Shown piece by piece: positions 33,949 to 44,929 of a stretch of 64,000 nt of DNA. The notes under the pieces are model-generated. The model saw only the letters and a program-made list of their open reading frames with translations. It was not told the DNA's origin and did not search any database. Position 1 is the stretch's first letter, and each line of letters begins with the position of its first letter. This DNA is from Toxonevra muliebris (lineage: Eukaryota > Arthropoda > Insecta > Diptera > Pallopteridae), in the NCBI GenBank assembly GCA_963691655.1, contig OY829330.1, forward strand, positions 4,368,793 to 4,432,792. The letters are read 5' to 3'. Position numbers and translations under genes: made by a program.

Positions 33949-35549
33949 CCCAGCGGTAAATTGAAGCACTATAATAGCGCAAAACCAGTGCATAACTGCA
34001 CACACTCAAGTGCTCTAAATGCACATAAGTTGCATACTAATTTTAACATCCAATTAAGAATTTTATTTTTTTTTTATTAAGTGTTTTATTTTCCTTATTT
34101 TTTTCAATTTTTTTAAAAAAATAAATAAATGAAAATATAATAAAATATATATAATTACATATGTATATATACTTTTGGTTTAAAACAAAAAAAAAAGCAA
34201 AAGAAAAGAATAGAATAAAATGACGTAGCAAAAAAAAAATAAGAATGCATGAATCGATAACACTGGAATACAGTGAAAACATAACATGAACCAAAGTATG
34301 TTTTCTAAACTAAGTTGAGGTCGCTGAACACGAAAATCACATTCATTTTTTTCCTATGGGTAAGTTTTCGAGATATGACAAAATAACGGTTTTTCAGGTT
34401 ACAGTTTCACTTACAGGCTAATATCTCATTACCTATAGCTTACTGATCTGAGTTATATGTTATGGGAAATATAATTAAATTACGCGTTTAATGCTGTTTA
34501 ATAAGTTTGTTGAAATCGGATTATAAATGACTGAGATATAGATGTTGAAAGTTAAATTTTGGTGTGATTTTTGAGAAATTTTCACACAAGTCGTGGGCCA
34601 AGTTTTCTTTCTCACAAAAAGTAATCATAAAATCTAAAGTTTTATTTTTTTAGTCGATAGACTATTTCATTACTATTTCATTTTAAGCATAAAACTATAG
34701 CAATCGGATCAAAAATGACAAAGTGATCAAGGATTGAGTAAAAATAAAATATTCTCGAAAACTCGAAATTTTTCTCAAAAATCGTTCTGGTCGAGAAAAT
34801 TATGAACCACTTGAAATTTTCATGCACACAATTATTTTGAATATGATTGGCCGCATCGAAACCAGCATATATCGGCGGGCACAACGTTTTTAACGATGAA
34901 ATTTGATTTACGGTGAATTGAAAGTTGATTCCTTGTTCATTTATTCAACGATAAATAAATTTAATTCCGAAAATTCAGGTGCGAATATGCCTCCCACTAA
35001 CTAACGCACTCATTATTGCGCTCGGTTAGTGCTAAAAGTGCTGCACTTGCTTCTAATTATGTATTGTATGAAATTACAACAACACAGCCGCAGAGATAAC
35101 ACGTATAATTATAGCTGTCATGTATGCTTAACGAGTAGTTTAACTAAATCAAATTCTATTGTGAACTGCCAATAGTGAAAGAAGAAGCATGATAGTTTTG
35201 CAAAAAAAAAAAAAAAATGGAAAAGATTTGAAATGTCTACAGGGTAAAATAAGTGAAAATCATCGTTAAATATTCTTACAAAGAGTGAAAACGAAAAACA
35301 ATGCCCACGATTAACCGCAATGACTGAGATCCATTAAAATTTTTCAGCTCTAGCTGCTAAGCAGTTTCATTGTGAATAACAATATAACGAAGAAAAGACT
35401 TAACAACTTGGTCATTTTATTCGCACATGTTAAACCAGCTGACGAATAACTGCACTTTATTGTTAAAATTTATATGGAACATATGTGCTTTTAGAGCATT
35501 TAAGTGCTTGCAGTTAAGCGCTATTCTAGTGTTTCAATTTACCACTGGG
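33949..35549. mobile_element. Inverted-repeat element with CCCAGCGG ends and GTGC motifs
   Basis: The left ~105 bp beginning CCCAGCGGTAAATTGAAGCA matches the reverse complement of 35440-35549 (CCCAGTGGTAAATTGAAACA), including ATAGCGC, AAGTGCTCTAAATGCACATA-type and ATTTTAACA blocks. A related single end lies at 38008. Both subterminal regions are dense in GTGC/GCAC. I see no clear target duplication and no transposase; superfamily is unassigned. Confidence 0.65.
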
Positions 35550-36381
35550 GTTGTATGTCCTAGGAAAGTAGCGCTTATTAAGTGCAGTAGCAAAGAATAT
35601 ATAATACATAGAAGGCGCATCACGTACAAATTTATTTGCACAAAATAAATTATTTGTTCTATTGAGCCATAACTGCCTCCAATTTAATCTCAAAATTGAG
35701 TTGTCCTCATAAAAGCAATGCGTGGTTGAAATTATTTGTTTCTTTTTGCTGTTGTCTTTGTTTAATGAGAGGGAGAAGTTTTGTGTTTTTTCATGTTTTT
35801 TTTTTGTGCTTTTATTATGAGCTGGTATTTCATTATTTAGCAGTATTTATGTATGTCACAGATTATAAAATTCAAATCACGAGTTGTGACGCGAAAAAAT
35901 AAGAATTTTTCAAGAATTTTTTCTAGTTAAACTACTAAAGTTTTTTATAAAAACTATTTATTATCTAAAAGTACATATATTGAACTTAACTTTAACAAAT
36001 TTCTTTCGAAAACATTTGAATAGTAATTGGCCTTTCTGGAAAAAATGTTTCACGGTGATATTTTGCAAATCTAGATCATTTGAAATCCAAAAATGAAATG
36101 GATTTACTTTTATTATGTGATTATCTAGTGATTGATAGAAGGATTTGAAAAAATATACATATTTAACAAAATAGTCAACTGTCAACAGTTCGATTTTCAC
36201 TAAAAACGCTGATTTTGCAGTTGTAAAAAAATGGTTTTGCATAAAAAAAAATCCTTCGATTAATCTCCAGATTATTATGAATTGAAAAAGCATATTAAAT
36301 TTAAAGATAATTGGTTTAGTAGTTGTTGAATAAGCGTGGTCCCCGACTTCAATAACCACATTTTGAGAAGAACGTGTTTAA
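35550..36381. other. Intergenic, with one arm of a short inverted duplication
   Basis: The segment 35590-35625 (ATATAATACATAGAAGGCGC) occurs inverted at about 37575-37610, so related repeat arms flank the TTAA element at 36382. The frames 35427-35902 and 35961-36359 show no domain. Confidence 0.4.
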
Positions 36382-37062
36382 CCCATATCGTTCCGGTACT
36401 ATACCATGATCCAATTTGGAAAATTTCCAAAACTCAATTTTCATACGTCTTCAATAACAAATTTTAGTACTTAAAAAAGTAAAAAAAAAAATTTTCTGAA
36501 TTTTAGAGGCTATAGTAGTTTGGGCTTACTCCAAGAAAATAAGGTGACCAGGTGTAAAAGAAAAATAAGAATATTTTTACGCTACACCATGAACAAATAG
36601 TTTTCCTTGGGATCAAATATATTTAACACATTATTTTAGAAGTTATTATAAGTTAAAATCAGAAAAAATGCATTTTTGTTGAATTCTGCCTATTTTCCCA
36701 TACATTTTTTTACAAAAGTTTGGTCAGCTGTAACCTCTGGAAATATATAAGAACCAATGAAGTTGTAATTTTCGCATCAAGTTTGTTATTTTATCTAGGC
36801 GAATTTGTCATTTCAATGCAAAATAATTAATTTTACTATTTTTTATTGATTTTCAAACCCACCTTCAAAAAAAGGATGAACAGACATCTGGCCTTGAAGT
36901 CAGGTGAAAAACAATATTTTTAAATTATTTAGATGCAATTTTAAAGATACAGATATATATAAAAATATTATACAGTGATTACTTTTGGGAAATTTTGTAA
37001 ATGTATTTTTGACGAATTTTCGAAGTTGCTGTTCGATTAATCGAACGTTGGGACGATATGAG
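36382..37062. mobile_element. TTAA-flanked piggyBac-like MITE, 681 bp
   Basis: TTAA (36378-36381) is followed by CCCATATCGTTCCGG. The right end, reverse complement CTCATATCGTCCCAACG, finishes at 37062 with TTAA at 37063-37066. A perfect 16-bp palindrome GTTCGATTAATCGAAC lies 16 bp inside the right end (37031-37046). There is no coding capacity. Confidence 0.8.
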
Positions 37063-37066
37063 TTAA

Positions 37067-38008
37067 AGTTTCAACTTTAATATCAAGACATTTTTTTGGA
37101 AATATTTTGTTTTTTGAAATGCAAAAAAAAACTGATTTTTTGAAAGTTATAACTGGGACACCCCCAGTATAACTTTAAAAACTTTCTAAAGTAAATGTTT
37201 TTTTTTTTTAATAAATTTTGAATACCAATTGATTTAAACTTTTTATGCTTTTTCAAATACAAAAAAAAATATTACTAAAAAATAAGTTTGCCAGGACCAT
37301 AATTTTGTGTCACAAATTGAAAAAAAAAAAAATCGTTTATGTGGGAAAACAATATTGATACTCGGCAACAACGCAAAAAACCCATTCCTATGAAACTATA
37401 TGCAGTCTCACTTGGCGGCACTCTATAACGATGTGAGAGAACTTAAGAAAAAAACACCAAGAGAGTGCATGGGAGAGAGCAAAAGCATAATAACTGAGTG
37501 GTTTTGCTCTTCCTCTTTACTGCGACCGCCCGTACCGAAACGAAAGCAACATATTTTGGGAAAATTTAGAGAGATGCGCCTTCTATGTATTGTATATTCT
37601 TTGGCAGTAGCTTTAGCACTAAACAAGTGCAACAATATGTGCGTAAGTTGAGAAAGAGAGGAGAGCAAAAAAAATCGTATTTCGTTATTGCTGCGTCATT
37701 TTATTTTATTCTTTTCTTTTGTTTTTTTTTTTTTTTTGCAAAACAATTGAAAAAATTAGGAAAATAAATCGCACACACTTTCCATGAAATTTTGCAACCG
37801 CTTGCTTCTTGAAAACTAACTAACTCGCTTCGTCTCTTGCTCAGTCAATCGTTCGTAGGGTCTTGCCGAACGATACTCTATTTTATTGTTCGATTGGAAA
37901 CTTCATTCGTTGTTCGTATGGTTGCTTTGCAATTTTCAGTTGACATGGTGCACTTCAAGCACATTTTAAGTGCCTCATTTTGAAGCATCTGCCTTAAAAA
38001 CCGCTGGG
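37067..38008. other. Intergenic with repeat-end fragments
   Basis: No gene; the opposed frames 37400-37651 and 37423-37668 carry no domain. An inverted pair AAAGTTATAACTGGG / CCCAGTATAACTTT lies at about 37143-37176. At 38001-38008 CCGCTGGG is the outer end of a CCCAGCGG-type repeat, with GTGC motifs to its left. Confidence 0.45.
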
Positions 38009-38244
38009 CAGTATGTAGATAGAATTACACACGTTCATACATATACACAAACATATATATTTCATACAGAGTGCAATATCTTGTACAATCTCAAGCTGGA
38101 AGACTTTTTGTAATCTCCCTAGTGTTTTCAATGAATATTATTATGCCATGCATTACGCAACACAAATAAATCGTAAGGTAAACAGCAGCACGATATACTT
38201 TATTATTGCCAATAGAATTGAATAAAGTTATAATAGCCCTATTC

Positions 38245-38374
38245 GCGATAAATTTCAAATGGTCTTGCATCATTGCAAATGCAAATTTTTATTGCGTATC
38301 ACATATATTTGTTGTTGTGATAGCAGACATTTTTTGCATTTGCAATGATGCAAGACCATTTAAACCAAATCGTG
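38245..38374. repeat. Mini-element or hairpin with perfect 29-bp arms
   Basis: AAATGGTCTTGCATCATTGC and the following nine bases (38257-38285) have an exact reverse complement at 38333-38361, around a 47-nt loop. Imperfect pairing extends about 12 bp further out (CGCGAT versus CACGAT). A transcript would fold like a small-RNA precursor, but a palindromic MITE is more likely given the surroundings. Confidence 0.85.
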
Positions 38375-38548
38375 AGTAAGTCTAATGTTAAAATGAAGAT
38401 TGGATTGAAATATGTTTGTGCTTATTAAGCAAGTTCAATCTCTTTTCTTGAATTGAAAAAGTTATTTATTAAATTAGCTGATTGGGTTTTCTTGCGTTAA
38501 GGAAAAATTAAATAATAATTTTTAATTCAACAATTCGTTTCCTTTTAA

Positions 38549-38678
38549 CCCATTAAGGACGAGCGGGGACCAAAGTAGTTAGATCAAGAAAGTAACTTAA
38601 GAAAAAAATTGTTTTTGAATCTGGCTCAGGAACGGTTCAGTGACAAGGTGCCATATGGCACCGCTAGGCATTACTGGG
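38549..38678 (+). mobile_element. 130-bp TTAA-flanked MITE, copy 1
   Basis: TTAA-CCCATTAAGGACGAGCGG at the left and CCGCTAGGCATTACTGGG-TTAA at the right. The same 130-bp element is present inverted at 57474-57603. A perfect palindrome GGTGCCATATGGCACC sits at 38648-38663. TTAA duplication and CCC ends indicate piggyBac mobilisation. Confidence 0.85.
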
Positions 38679-38969
38679 TTAAAGGAAATTATTCATTCTT
38701 TTAACTTCTTTATATTTATTTATTTTGTCAATATTTCGACTTTAATTAGAATTAGGATACTATAAAAGTATAAAAGAATAAATTTCACTTAAAACAAACT
38801 TACAACATTTAGTACGGTGAACAACCGTCCCGTACTTCCCGGGACAGTCTCGGTTTTCAGAAAAATGTCCCAGTGAATCATTTTTTATTCGTTTAATCGG
38901 TAGCATAGACAAATTTTTTGAGCAAAGAATTTGAAGTGTCCAAAGAGATGCTTTGATGGGCCATGGTGC

Positions 38970-39240
38970 TTTAAAATGCATAAGCATAGGAGATGAAATA
39001 TTGATCTATGCCTACGATCCAGAAACAACTCAGCAATTAAGCGAATATCGTGTAAAGATGAACCGAAACCCAAAATTCCGCAAGCCCCATATTCGCCTGA
39101 TCTGGCATCATATGACTTTTTTCTTTTCCCGACAAAATAATAAAAGTGCGGTACACTTTTAGGGTCCTATTCTGATCGGACAACGAAAAAAAAGCGAGAT
39201 TATGAAATTCGTTGACATTCGGCCTAATTGAACTTCTAGA
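38970..39240 (+). pseudogene. mariner transposase relic with central deletion
   Basis: The plus-strand frame 38953-39162 contains GDEILIYAYDPETTQQLSEY, the block around the first catalytic aspartate of mariner transposases (usually TGDEtWIyxYDPETKxQS). After PK near 39075 another frame reads QAPYSPDLASYDFFLFP (about 39080-39130), the third catalytic block of the D34D type. The ~90 residues that should separate them, including the second catalytic aspartate, are missing, so an internal deletion joined the two blocks. No terminal repeats were recognised. The minus frames at 38760-39258 are shadows. Confidence 0.85.
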
Positions 39241-39259
39241 AGATATGAATGTGGACACA

Positions 39260-39470
39260 CAATTTTTTTTTTTTTTTTTTGTGAAGTTTATTTGTCAAGT
39301 TATGGGTTTTTAAAGAATTGACGTAATTGAAATATGAAAAATAGCCTAACCGAATATATTTGCTTAGAATATGCCAAAGAGAAGAGTAAATCAATTGCAG
39401 CCAGGAAATATAAAAGGTTGCGACAAAACAAATAAAAAATCAAACTAAAAAAGGCAAATAAAATCGAAAA
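39260..39470. other. Short AT-rich spacer
   Basis: Contains a 17-base T-run near 39264-39280 and no gene. It may hold the 5' untranslated region of the following ORF1-like relic. Confidence 0.4.
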
Positions 39471-39478
39471 ATAAAACG

Positions 39479-40030
39479 GTGGCACCAAACACGTGCAAAA
39501 ACAAAACTGCTAGCTCTTATGCTCAGTTAGAACTTAGTGAAGACAGCGGTAATGAATCGACTGAACAAATGTCAAAAAATCTCGCCATGTTAGAAAAAGC
39601 ATTTCGAGAACAACGAGAATTCGTGAAAAAACTCACGGACTCATCAAATTTCGCTAGTAAAGGGTTTGACAAGTTGTAAACTCAAATTACACGTATGGAA
39701 GCTGAAAGCAAAAGAATGTACAAGAAAAACAAGCTGATAGCCAACGAGGTTAGAATGATCAAGCGAATGCAAGAAATGGAGATGGTGGCTGCTAGAGCTA
39801 AACAACAGGGGAATGGAACTCATTTGATCATTGCCAATTTGCCTAAATTATGTGCAAACCTCAAAGATGTAAAGAGTTAGCATTGGAAATAAAGTCGATA
39901 TTCAAATTGCCCAGTCGAATATCATTGAAGTATATCAAACAGAAAACAAGAAATTCAAAACACACCGCATTATCGTCAAAATGAAATCGAACGACTTCAC
40001 GACCAAGGCATGAAAAATTCGAAAAATTCG
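39479..40030 (+). pseudogene. ORF1-like coiled-coil protein of a non-LTR retrotransposon
   Basis: An open stretch 39479-39679 (no ATG at the start) includes LEKAFREQREFVKKL and SKGFDKL, then stop, then 39695-39880 with TRMEAESKRMYKKNKL, RMIKRMQEMEM and the strand-like THLIIANLP. After a further frameshift it continues as IGNKVDIQIAQSNIIEVYQ and HRIIVKMKS (about 39885-39985). The arrangement, charged coiled coil then an RRM-like beta strand (xIIIxGLP) then IxEVxRxG...xPIIVKF-like text, fits ORF1 chaperone proteins associated with insect CR1/jockey-like elements, which bind element RNA. Two stops and a frameshift make it dead. The exact family is not assigned. Confidence 0.55.
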
Positions 40031-40394
40031 TAGTTGCAGTTGGATCTTCCACTGATCTAATACAAAAAAAATTACAATCAGTATGAGTGTAGTTATCGCA
40101 GGAACTAGAATGAAAAAAAAATTTGATAAAATGGCGCGTTGTTGAAGTTTACGTTGCGTAAACAGACCGTTTTCTCATTACTTTTTGATTGTAAAAAGTA
40201 AGAAATATTCAACGTAGAAAGTTTTAAATAATATAGTGTAAAATTTGAGACGAATCGGTCGAGTAGCTTGTTTGTAGACCAGAACGTCCCCTTAAATGCC
40301 TACGAAACAACAAAAAAATATTCGAAAACAATCCAAAATAAAAATAACATACAATTAAAATTTTGGGCAAATAATGAATTAATCGAAGCTATTA

Positions 40395-42062
40395 ACTCTA
40401 GGATGGGCACCTGGCTGTAATTACAATTACTCGTTGTTCAGACAGCAACAGTGCTGCCGAAGGTACTCCGTTCGGAGTATTCGTACTCTGCTCAAATCTT
40501 AATCCTCCTGTCCTCCCCAATCGGAAAAAATCCTCCTATTTCATATTCTTGAATTTTTGGGCTGTATTCTGGAATTTTTGGTTGTAAACGTAAATCAAAC
40601 TAAATATGTTCTGTTGGCTTATTTTAGTTTTTGTCTGTGAAATATTTGTTACTATGACTAGCTCTACTTTATTTATCGCTGGATTACTGTCAAAATTCAA
40701 AAGTTCGTGTTCCATTTCCAGAAGTTTTTGCTTCTAATTTTTTACAATTGAAATCAATAGTAGTAAAACCGCGTAAAAGTAAGTATGCATATTTAATAAA
40801 TATCAATAAATTAGTAATGAATTTATATATATATATATTAGATTTGGAACTGGAAGAATTTTGTTGTGAAATTTTTCATTTAAATAATGCTTTAAAATAA
40901 AAAATGCCTTCAAAACTGGAAAAATTTATTGGCGCGATTTTAAGTTTTCCACATAGCAGTGCAGCGGCAAATATAATTTTTAATTTTTTCTCAATTGAAT
41001 CAAATTAAAGACAAAAAACGAAATTGCTTGCTGACTGCAACTGTTAATGCAGTAATGGTTGGTAAGAAAAGCTAAAAAAAAAAAATGGTGCCTCCTTCTT
41101 GGTACCTTAGATTAAGCTGATTCAAAGTACCACAAATAACATTCTACTTTTTTTACCAGGTTTTGAGAAGAAAGAAGACAAGTTTGTTGTAGTTTTTTAA
41201 TCATTACTACTTTTTTTATTATTATTTACTGATACTACCGTTTGTTTCCAAAGAAGGAATATTTGGTTTTTAAGTATATGAGTTTGTTTTATTTTCATAA
41301 ATTTTGTAGCTTTAAGTACTGCTATGAATAAAAAATGTATTTTTTCTAATAAAATTTCTATACATTAGTGCAACTGTTTGCAATTATCTAAGACTCTAGA
41401 TTCTAAGTAATATTTATTTGAAAACTTGTAAGACATTTTGAAAAACTCCTCCCCTGTAAAGCAAAATCCTCCTCTTAAAAGGAAAAATTCCTCCCCTTAA
41501 AATTTTCAAAACGGCAGCACTGGACAGCAACGAATAATCATGAGCCGCGGTTGTGTTGATTTTTTCTTTATGTTCACTGCGAGAAATTATATGTATGACT
41601 AAAAATTAACGCAAAAAAATATATATATAAATAAATGCATTGGAAGAATACCTTTAGTTTAAGTTTTTTAAGTTACTTATTTGTCATGTGACGGCTTTTA
41701 GTTTTATTTTTATACAATGTATGGCAATTACTCTGAGCTCACCAACACAATCTCATTTTCAATTTTGCCGACCACTGATTTAGACGCACAATGTAGTTTT
41801 GTGGTTTAAGGAAAATATATATAAAAAGATATATGTACCATATGTATGCGTAAATACATACACACACACACATACATGCAAATTATTTCCAAATCTATGT
41901 GTTTTCCTTATGTAATCATAAACCGTTTATCTGATCTTTGTCAAATTTGATGTAGAAATGCACTTGTATGTATGTCAAGTTGTGGGCTATAAAATGTGGC
42001 CGCATCTCAAAGTGGGCGTGGCATTTTCGCAAAAATCCAATATCTTCGAATTTCATATCAAA
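40395..42062 (-). mobile_element. Second copy of the piggyBac-like element (one end), split by a hAT
   Basis: TTAA near 40394 precedes CTCTAGGATGGGCACCTGG, the same terminal sequence as the right end of the 19928-22258 element. Beyond the hAT insertion at 40449-41522 the sequence (about 41790-42062) is the reverse complement of 21735-22030: GTATGCGTAAATACATACA, CAAATCTATGTGTTTTCCTT, TGGGCTATAAAATGTGG and TCTTCGAATTTCATATCAAA-type blocks. The other end is lost where non-LTR sequence begins near 42065. Confidence 0.7.
40449..41522. mobile_element. hAT-type non-autonomous element with exact 8-bp target duplication
   Basis: Left end CAGTGCTGCCGAAGG and right end, reverse complement CAGTGCTGCCGTTTTG, are flanked by identical GACAGCAA (40441-40448 and 41523-41530). 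Subterminal regions share TCCTCC-type repeats. No transposase frame is present in the 1,074 bp. It interrupts the piggyBac-like copy. Confidence 0.9.
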
Positions 42063-42275
42063 AAATATTTTGTAAATGAAACCGAAAACAGCCTAAATTG
42101 CAACAAAAAGCTTTGGAAAACTGTAAATAACGCAATTTTTAACCAACAATATAAAAATGAAGTTGAAATTAGAGAGCTAATGTGCGATGATAAAACTGTA
42201 AAAGAACAGAAAAAGACTGCGAATCGCCTGAACAATTTTTTTTTACTGTTATTGAAACACTACCAGTGTGGTATT
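42063..42275 (+). pseudogene. Non-LTR retrotransposon ORF2 linker fragment
   Basis: The plus frame reads NCNKKLWKTVNNAIFNQ, then EVEIRELMCDDKTVKEQ and ANRLNNFF. This resembles the segment between endonuclease and reverse transcriptase in jockey/CR1-type ORF2 (NxKxxWKxIN...IxEL...D...IANxFNxFF). It covers about 60 codons and is truncated at both ends; the frame upstream of it (41958-42062) is piggyBac-like repeat sequence read through by chance. Confidence 0.6.
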
Positions 42276-42297
42276 GCCAGAGAGAAACAATTATCAA

Positions 42298-42475
42298 CGG
42301 CGGTCGCCGCAGCCTAGTGATTAGTGTGTTTGGACTGCTACGCAGAGGTGCCCGGGTTCATATCTGGGCACGCTCAAAAATCAAAAATCAAAATTTTTCT
42401 ATACGGGACACCATCTTGGCTGGCAATGGCAAACCTCCAAGTGTAAAAAAATGCCTATGAAAAGCTTTTCACTTG
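42298..42475 (+). repeat. tRNA-derived SINE
   Basis: A tRNA-like head CCTAGTGATTAGTGTGTT, then a T-arm GCCCGGGTTCATATCTGGGC with a paired stem, then an A-rich stretch and a body including GGCTGGCAATGGCAAACCTC and TGCCTATGAAAAGCTTTTC. It reads as an internal pol III promoter plus SINE body. The tail is not clear. It lies directly downstream of the non-LTR linker fragment. Confidence 0.65.
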
Positions 42476-42507
42476 ATAAGTAAATCAATGTTTCACACAA
42501 AGTACAC

Positions 42508-43135
42508 TGGCGGTCAAGAAAACCGCACCACTTGCAACATTACTGCAATTTTGGTAATATTTCTTAACTAAGACAAAATTTCCCTTCCTTTGAAAAGGAG
42601 ATTCCCTTGTTTATGTTTTAAGAATGTATTTAAGCGGAATGTACAATTTTTTATTGCGCTTGTTTGGCGAAAAGAATTTTTTAAAAAAGTGTCAAAAACA
42701 ACTGCAAAGTATAAACAATTCTTGCGCCACCATAATTTCGAAATTTATGTGCTTAGGTATCAAGGAGTGTTATAAAGTTAAATATCAGAAGAAATCTGAT
42801 GCTTACATTCGACTGCTGTTAGACTGATCCAGAAAAAAGGCAATTTGTACCCGCTTGAAAGGACAAAAGAATCAAGAAGACTATGGAAGACAATAAATGA
42901 TCGGTTGAAAAGTGCTGTCACAATAAGGACTGAGCTAAAGAGCTATTACAACGTGAATATAAGTGCCGTACGCAGAAAGAAATGAAAGCGCCGTCTGTAT
43001 GGAAGACGATCAGCCAAAAAGTCGCTGTTGACGAAATGGATGGAAACAAATCGCCTAGCATGGATTAAAAACTGCAGCAATTGGACTCTGAAAGACTCGA
43101 GAAAAGTAAAATGATCGGACAAATCAAACTTAATT
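42508..43135 (+). pseudogene. Tc1-like element, left end and transposase N-terminal half
   Basis: The probable terminal repeat ACTGGCGGTCAAGAAAACCG starts near 42509. Readable transposase text begins near 42840: KSAVTIRTELKSYYNVNISA then VRRK, corresponding to the second helix-turn-helix. In the following frame it continues with RRLYGRRSAKKSLLTKWM, RLAWIKNCSNWTLKD and KVKWSDKSNL (about 42985-43125), which includes the first catalytic aspartate in the WSDES motif, here WSDKS. The sequence breaks off just after it; the remaining DD34E domain and right terminal repeat are absent here. Stops and frameshifts are present. The C-terminal Tc1 relic at 56.1-56.6 kb is on the other strand and need not be the same copy. 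Confidence 0.85.
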
Positions 43136-43359
43136 TGCTATGCGCATTTAAGGTTAACTGTGTAGTGAAAATAGTCAAATTTCCACAAAGTCAGATAGTT
43201 AGGATGAGTTTCTCCTACTATATCCTGGGTCCCTTATATTATAGCGAATCAGTATAAAATGCGGGTCATTTGTCTCGTAACGGCTTATTAGAAGCATTTT
43301 ACAATATTTTCTTAAATTTTTTTTTGTTTTTTTGCTTTTTTGTAATTGAACTAAAAGGG
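43136..43359. other. AT-rich spacer
   Basis: Non-coding in appearance and T-rich near 43316-43350. Confidence 0.4.
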
Positions 43360-43574
43360 AATCAATTACTTTCGAGGAATCATTCCAACTAAATTGGAAT
43401 TTAATTCCAAGAAAGTAATTGATTACTCTTAAATAATAAATTCCTTTGTTATTTTTTTTATTTATCAATTGCATTACTAAGGAATTGAAAACATTATAGT
43501 ACCAATTACAATTCTTTGTAATTGGAATGGAGATGGAATTTAATTCCTAAAGGAATCATTACTACCCAACTCTG
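43360..43574. repeat. Hairpin-rich repeat with hAT-like right end
   Basis: AATCAATTACTTTC (43360-43373) and its exact reverse complement (43411-43424) enclose a smaller hairpin ATTCCAA/TTGGAAT. The segment ends ATTACTACCCAACTCTG at 43574, whose reverse complement CAGAGTTGGGTAGTAATG looks like a hAT terminal repeat. The matching left end was not found. GGAATCATT/AATTCC motifs repeat throughout. Confidence 0.5.
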
Positions 43575-44853
43575 CTCTTTGCTAGATCTATAAATTTTGT
43601 AAAGAAAATTTTTATGTAAAATGAAAAATGTCTGAGATATAAAGATTCAAATATGAATTTTGGCCACAAAAACCGTTTTTTCCAAATTTTTGAGGTCTTA
43701 GGGCACCACTTCCCATTATTCAATTGACCTGAAATTTTATACAGATAATTTTTTTAATTAAAACGAACCGATCGAGGGGGCGTCATCAATAGATTTTTCA
43801 AAAAAAAAAAAATTTCCATATAGCTTAATGGCACCCTAATGTAGATATTAAGGATATAAATGTAAGGCCATATATATTAAATTGTAAAGAATACGTCCCG
43901 CACAAAAGTTTATCTTTTTTGAGACGAAAATAAAGAATTAAGGGGTTATATACGTTTTGGTAGGGAAACTTAGGGCATATTTGTGATTTTTTTTGGACTA
44001 TTTGAAATAATTGATTTGAAACTAGCATAACAGGTATACATAGTACATATTCTTACGAAAATAAATAGTGGTATATGAAAAAAAATTGAAAATTGTAGAA
44101 GTTGTAGCTCTTGTCCTGATGCGTGTTTTTTCTGCAGAGTCTGGCGGTGACCACGATTGAATGCCAACAACTCAACTGTAATCAAAAAGACAGTTGTGTA
44201 CCACAGCGCCGAGTACTCGAAAAAAAATTTAGAAAAAAAAACCTTTTTCTCATACGGAAACCATGATGAAAAAAAAGTCGATTTTTTGAGTCTCAAAAAT
44301 ATATTTTAAAAAAATTATTAGTTAAGACAAATACTGCACATAAAAAAATTATCGTTCAAGTACTCCGTATTGTAACTAGGATCAAAATCAATAAAAAAAA
44401 AAATTAGATGAATTTGTCATGTAGTTTTTGAGATATCGCGGTCACCGCAAAGCCATTTTTCAAAAAAAGTCATTCGGCGAAAATCACGTTTAAAGTTTTG
44501 AGTGCACTTTAGAATTGCTACTTACGATCTACTGCTCGGATTGACTTGAAATTTTGAACATAAACTCTTGAAAATATGTTTGTTCGAAATAAGTCATAAA
44601 CATTTTTTCGATTTTTTGACTCAAGAAAAATAAAATATTGATATTGTGATTCAAATAGGAAATTTACTGTTCTTGCAAATCAGAATTTAAATAGCTTCAA
44701 CCATTCAAAAAAATTCAAAATATAGCTTAAAGTATGTAAATAATACCCTTAAAGTTTCAAAATTAGATTTACATTAGTTTAGGAGATAGGTGTACATCAA
44801 TCGTTTCAAATACTTACAGGCAATTAATCTTTAGAATCTGAGGGAAAATTTAT
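43575..44853. other. AT-rich repeat-like sequence, no gene
   Basis: No domain in either strand; the 108-codon minus frame 43970-44296 is not recognisable. Phrases such as GAAATTTT and GAGATAT recur in a way typical of old element interiors. Confidence 0.4.
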
Positions 44854-44929
44854 GGGGCCGTTCACATATTACGTAGCGCAATTTTTGACGCCCCCCCTGG
44901 TAGTAACACATGGTAACATGTATGTATAG

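Noticed and set aside
43970..44296. 108-codon minus-strand ORF
   Set aside because: No domain; phenylalanine/serine-rich translation of AT-rich repeat.
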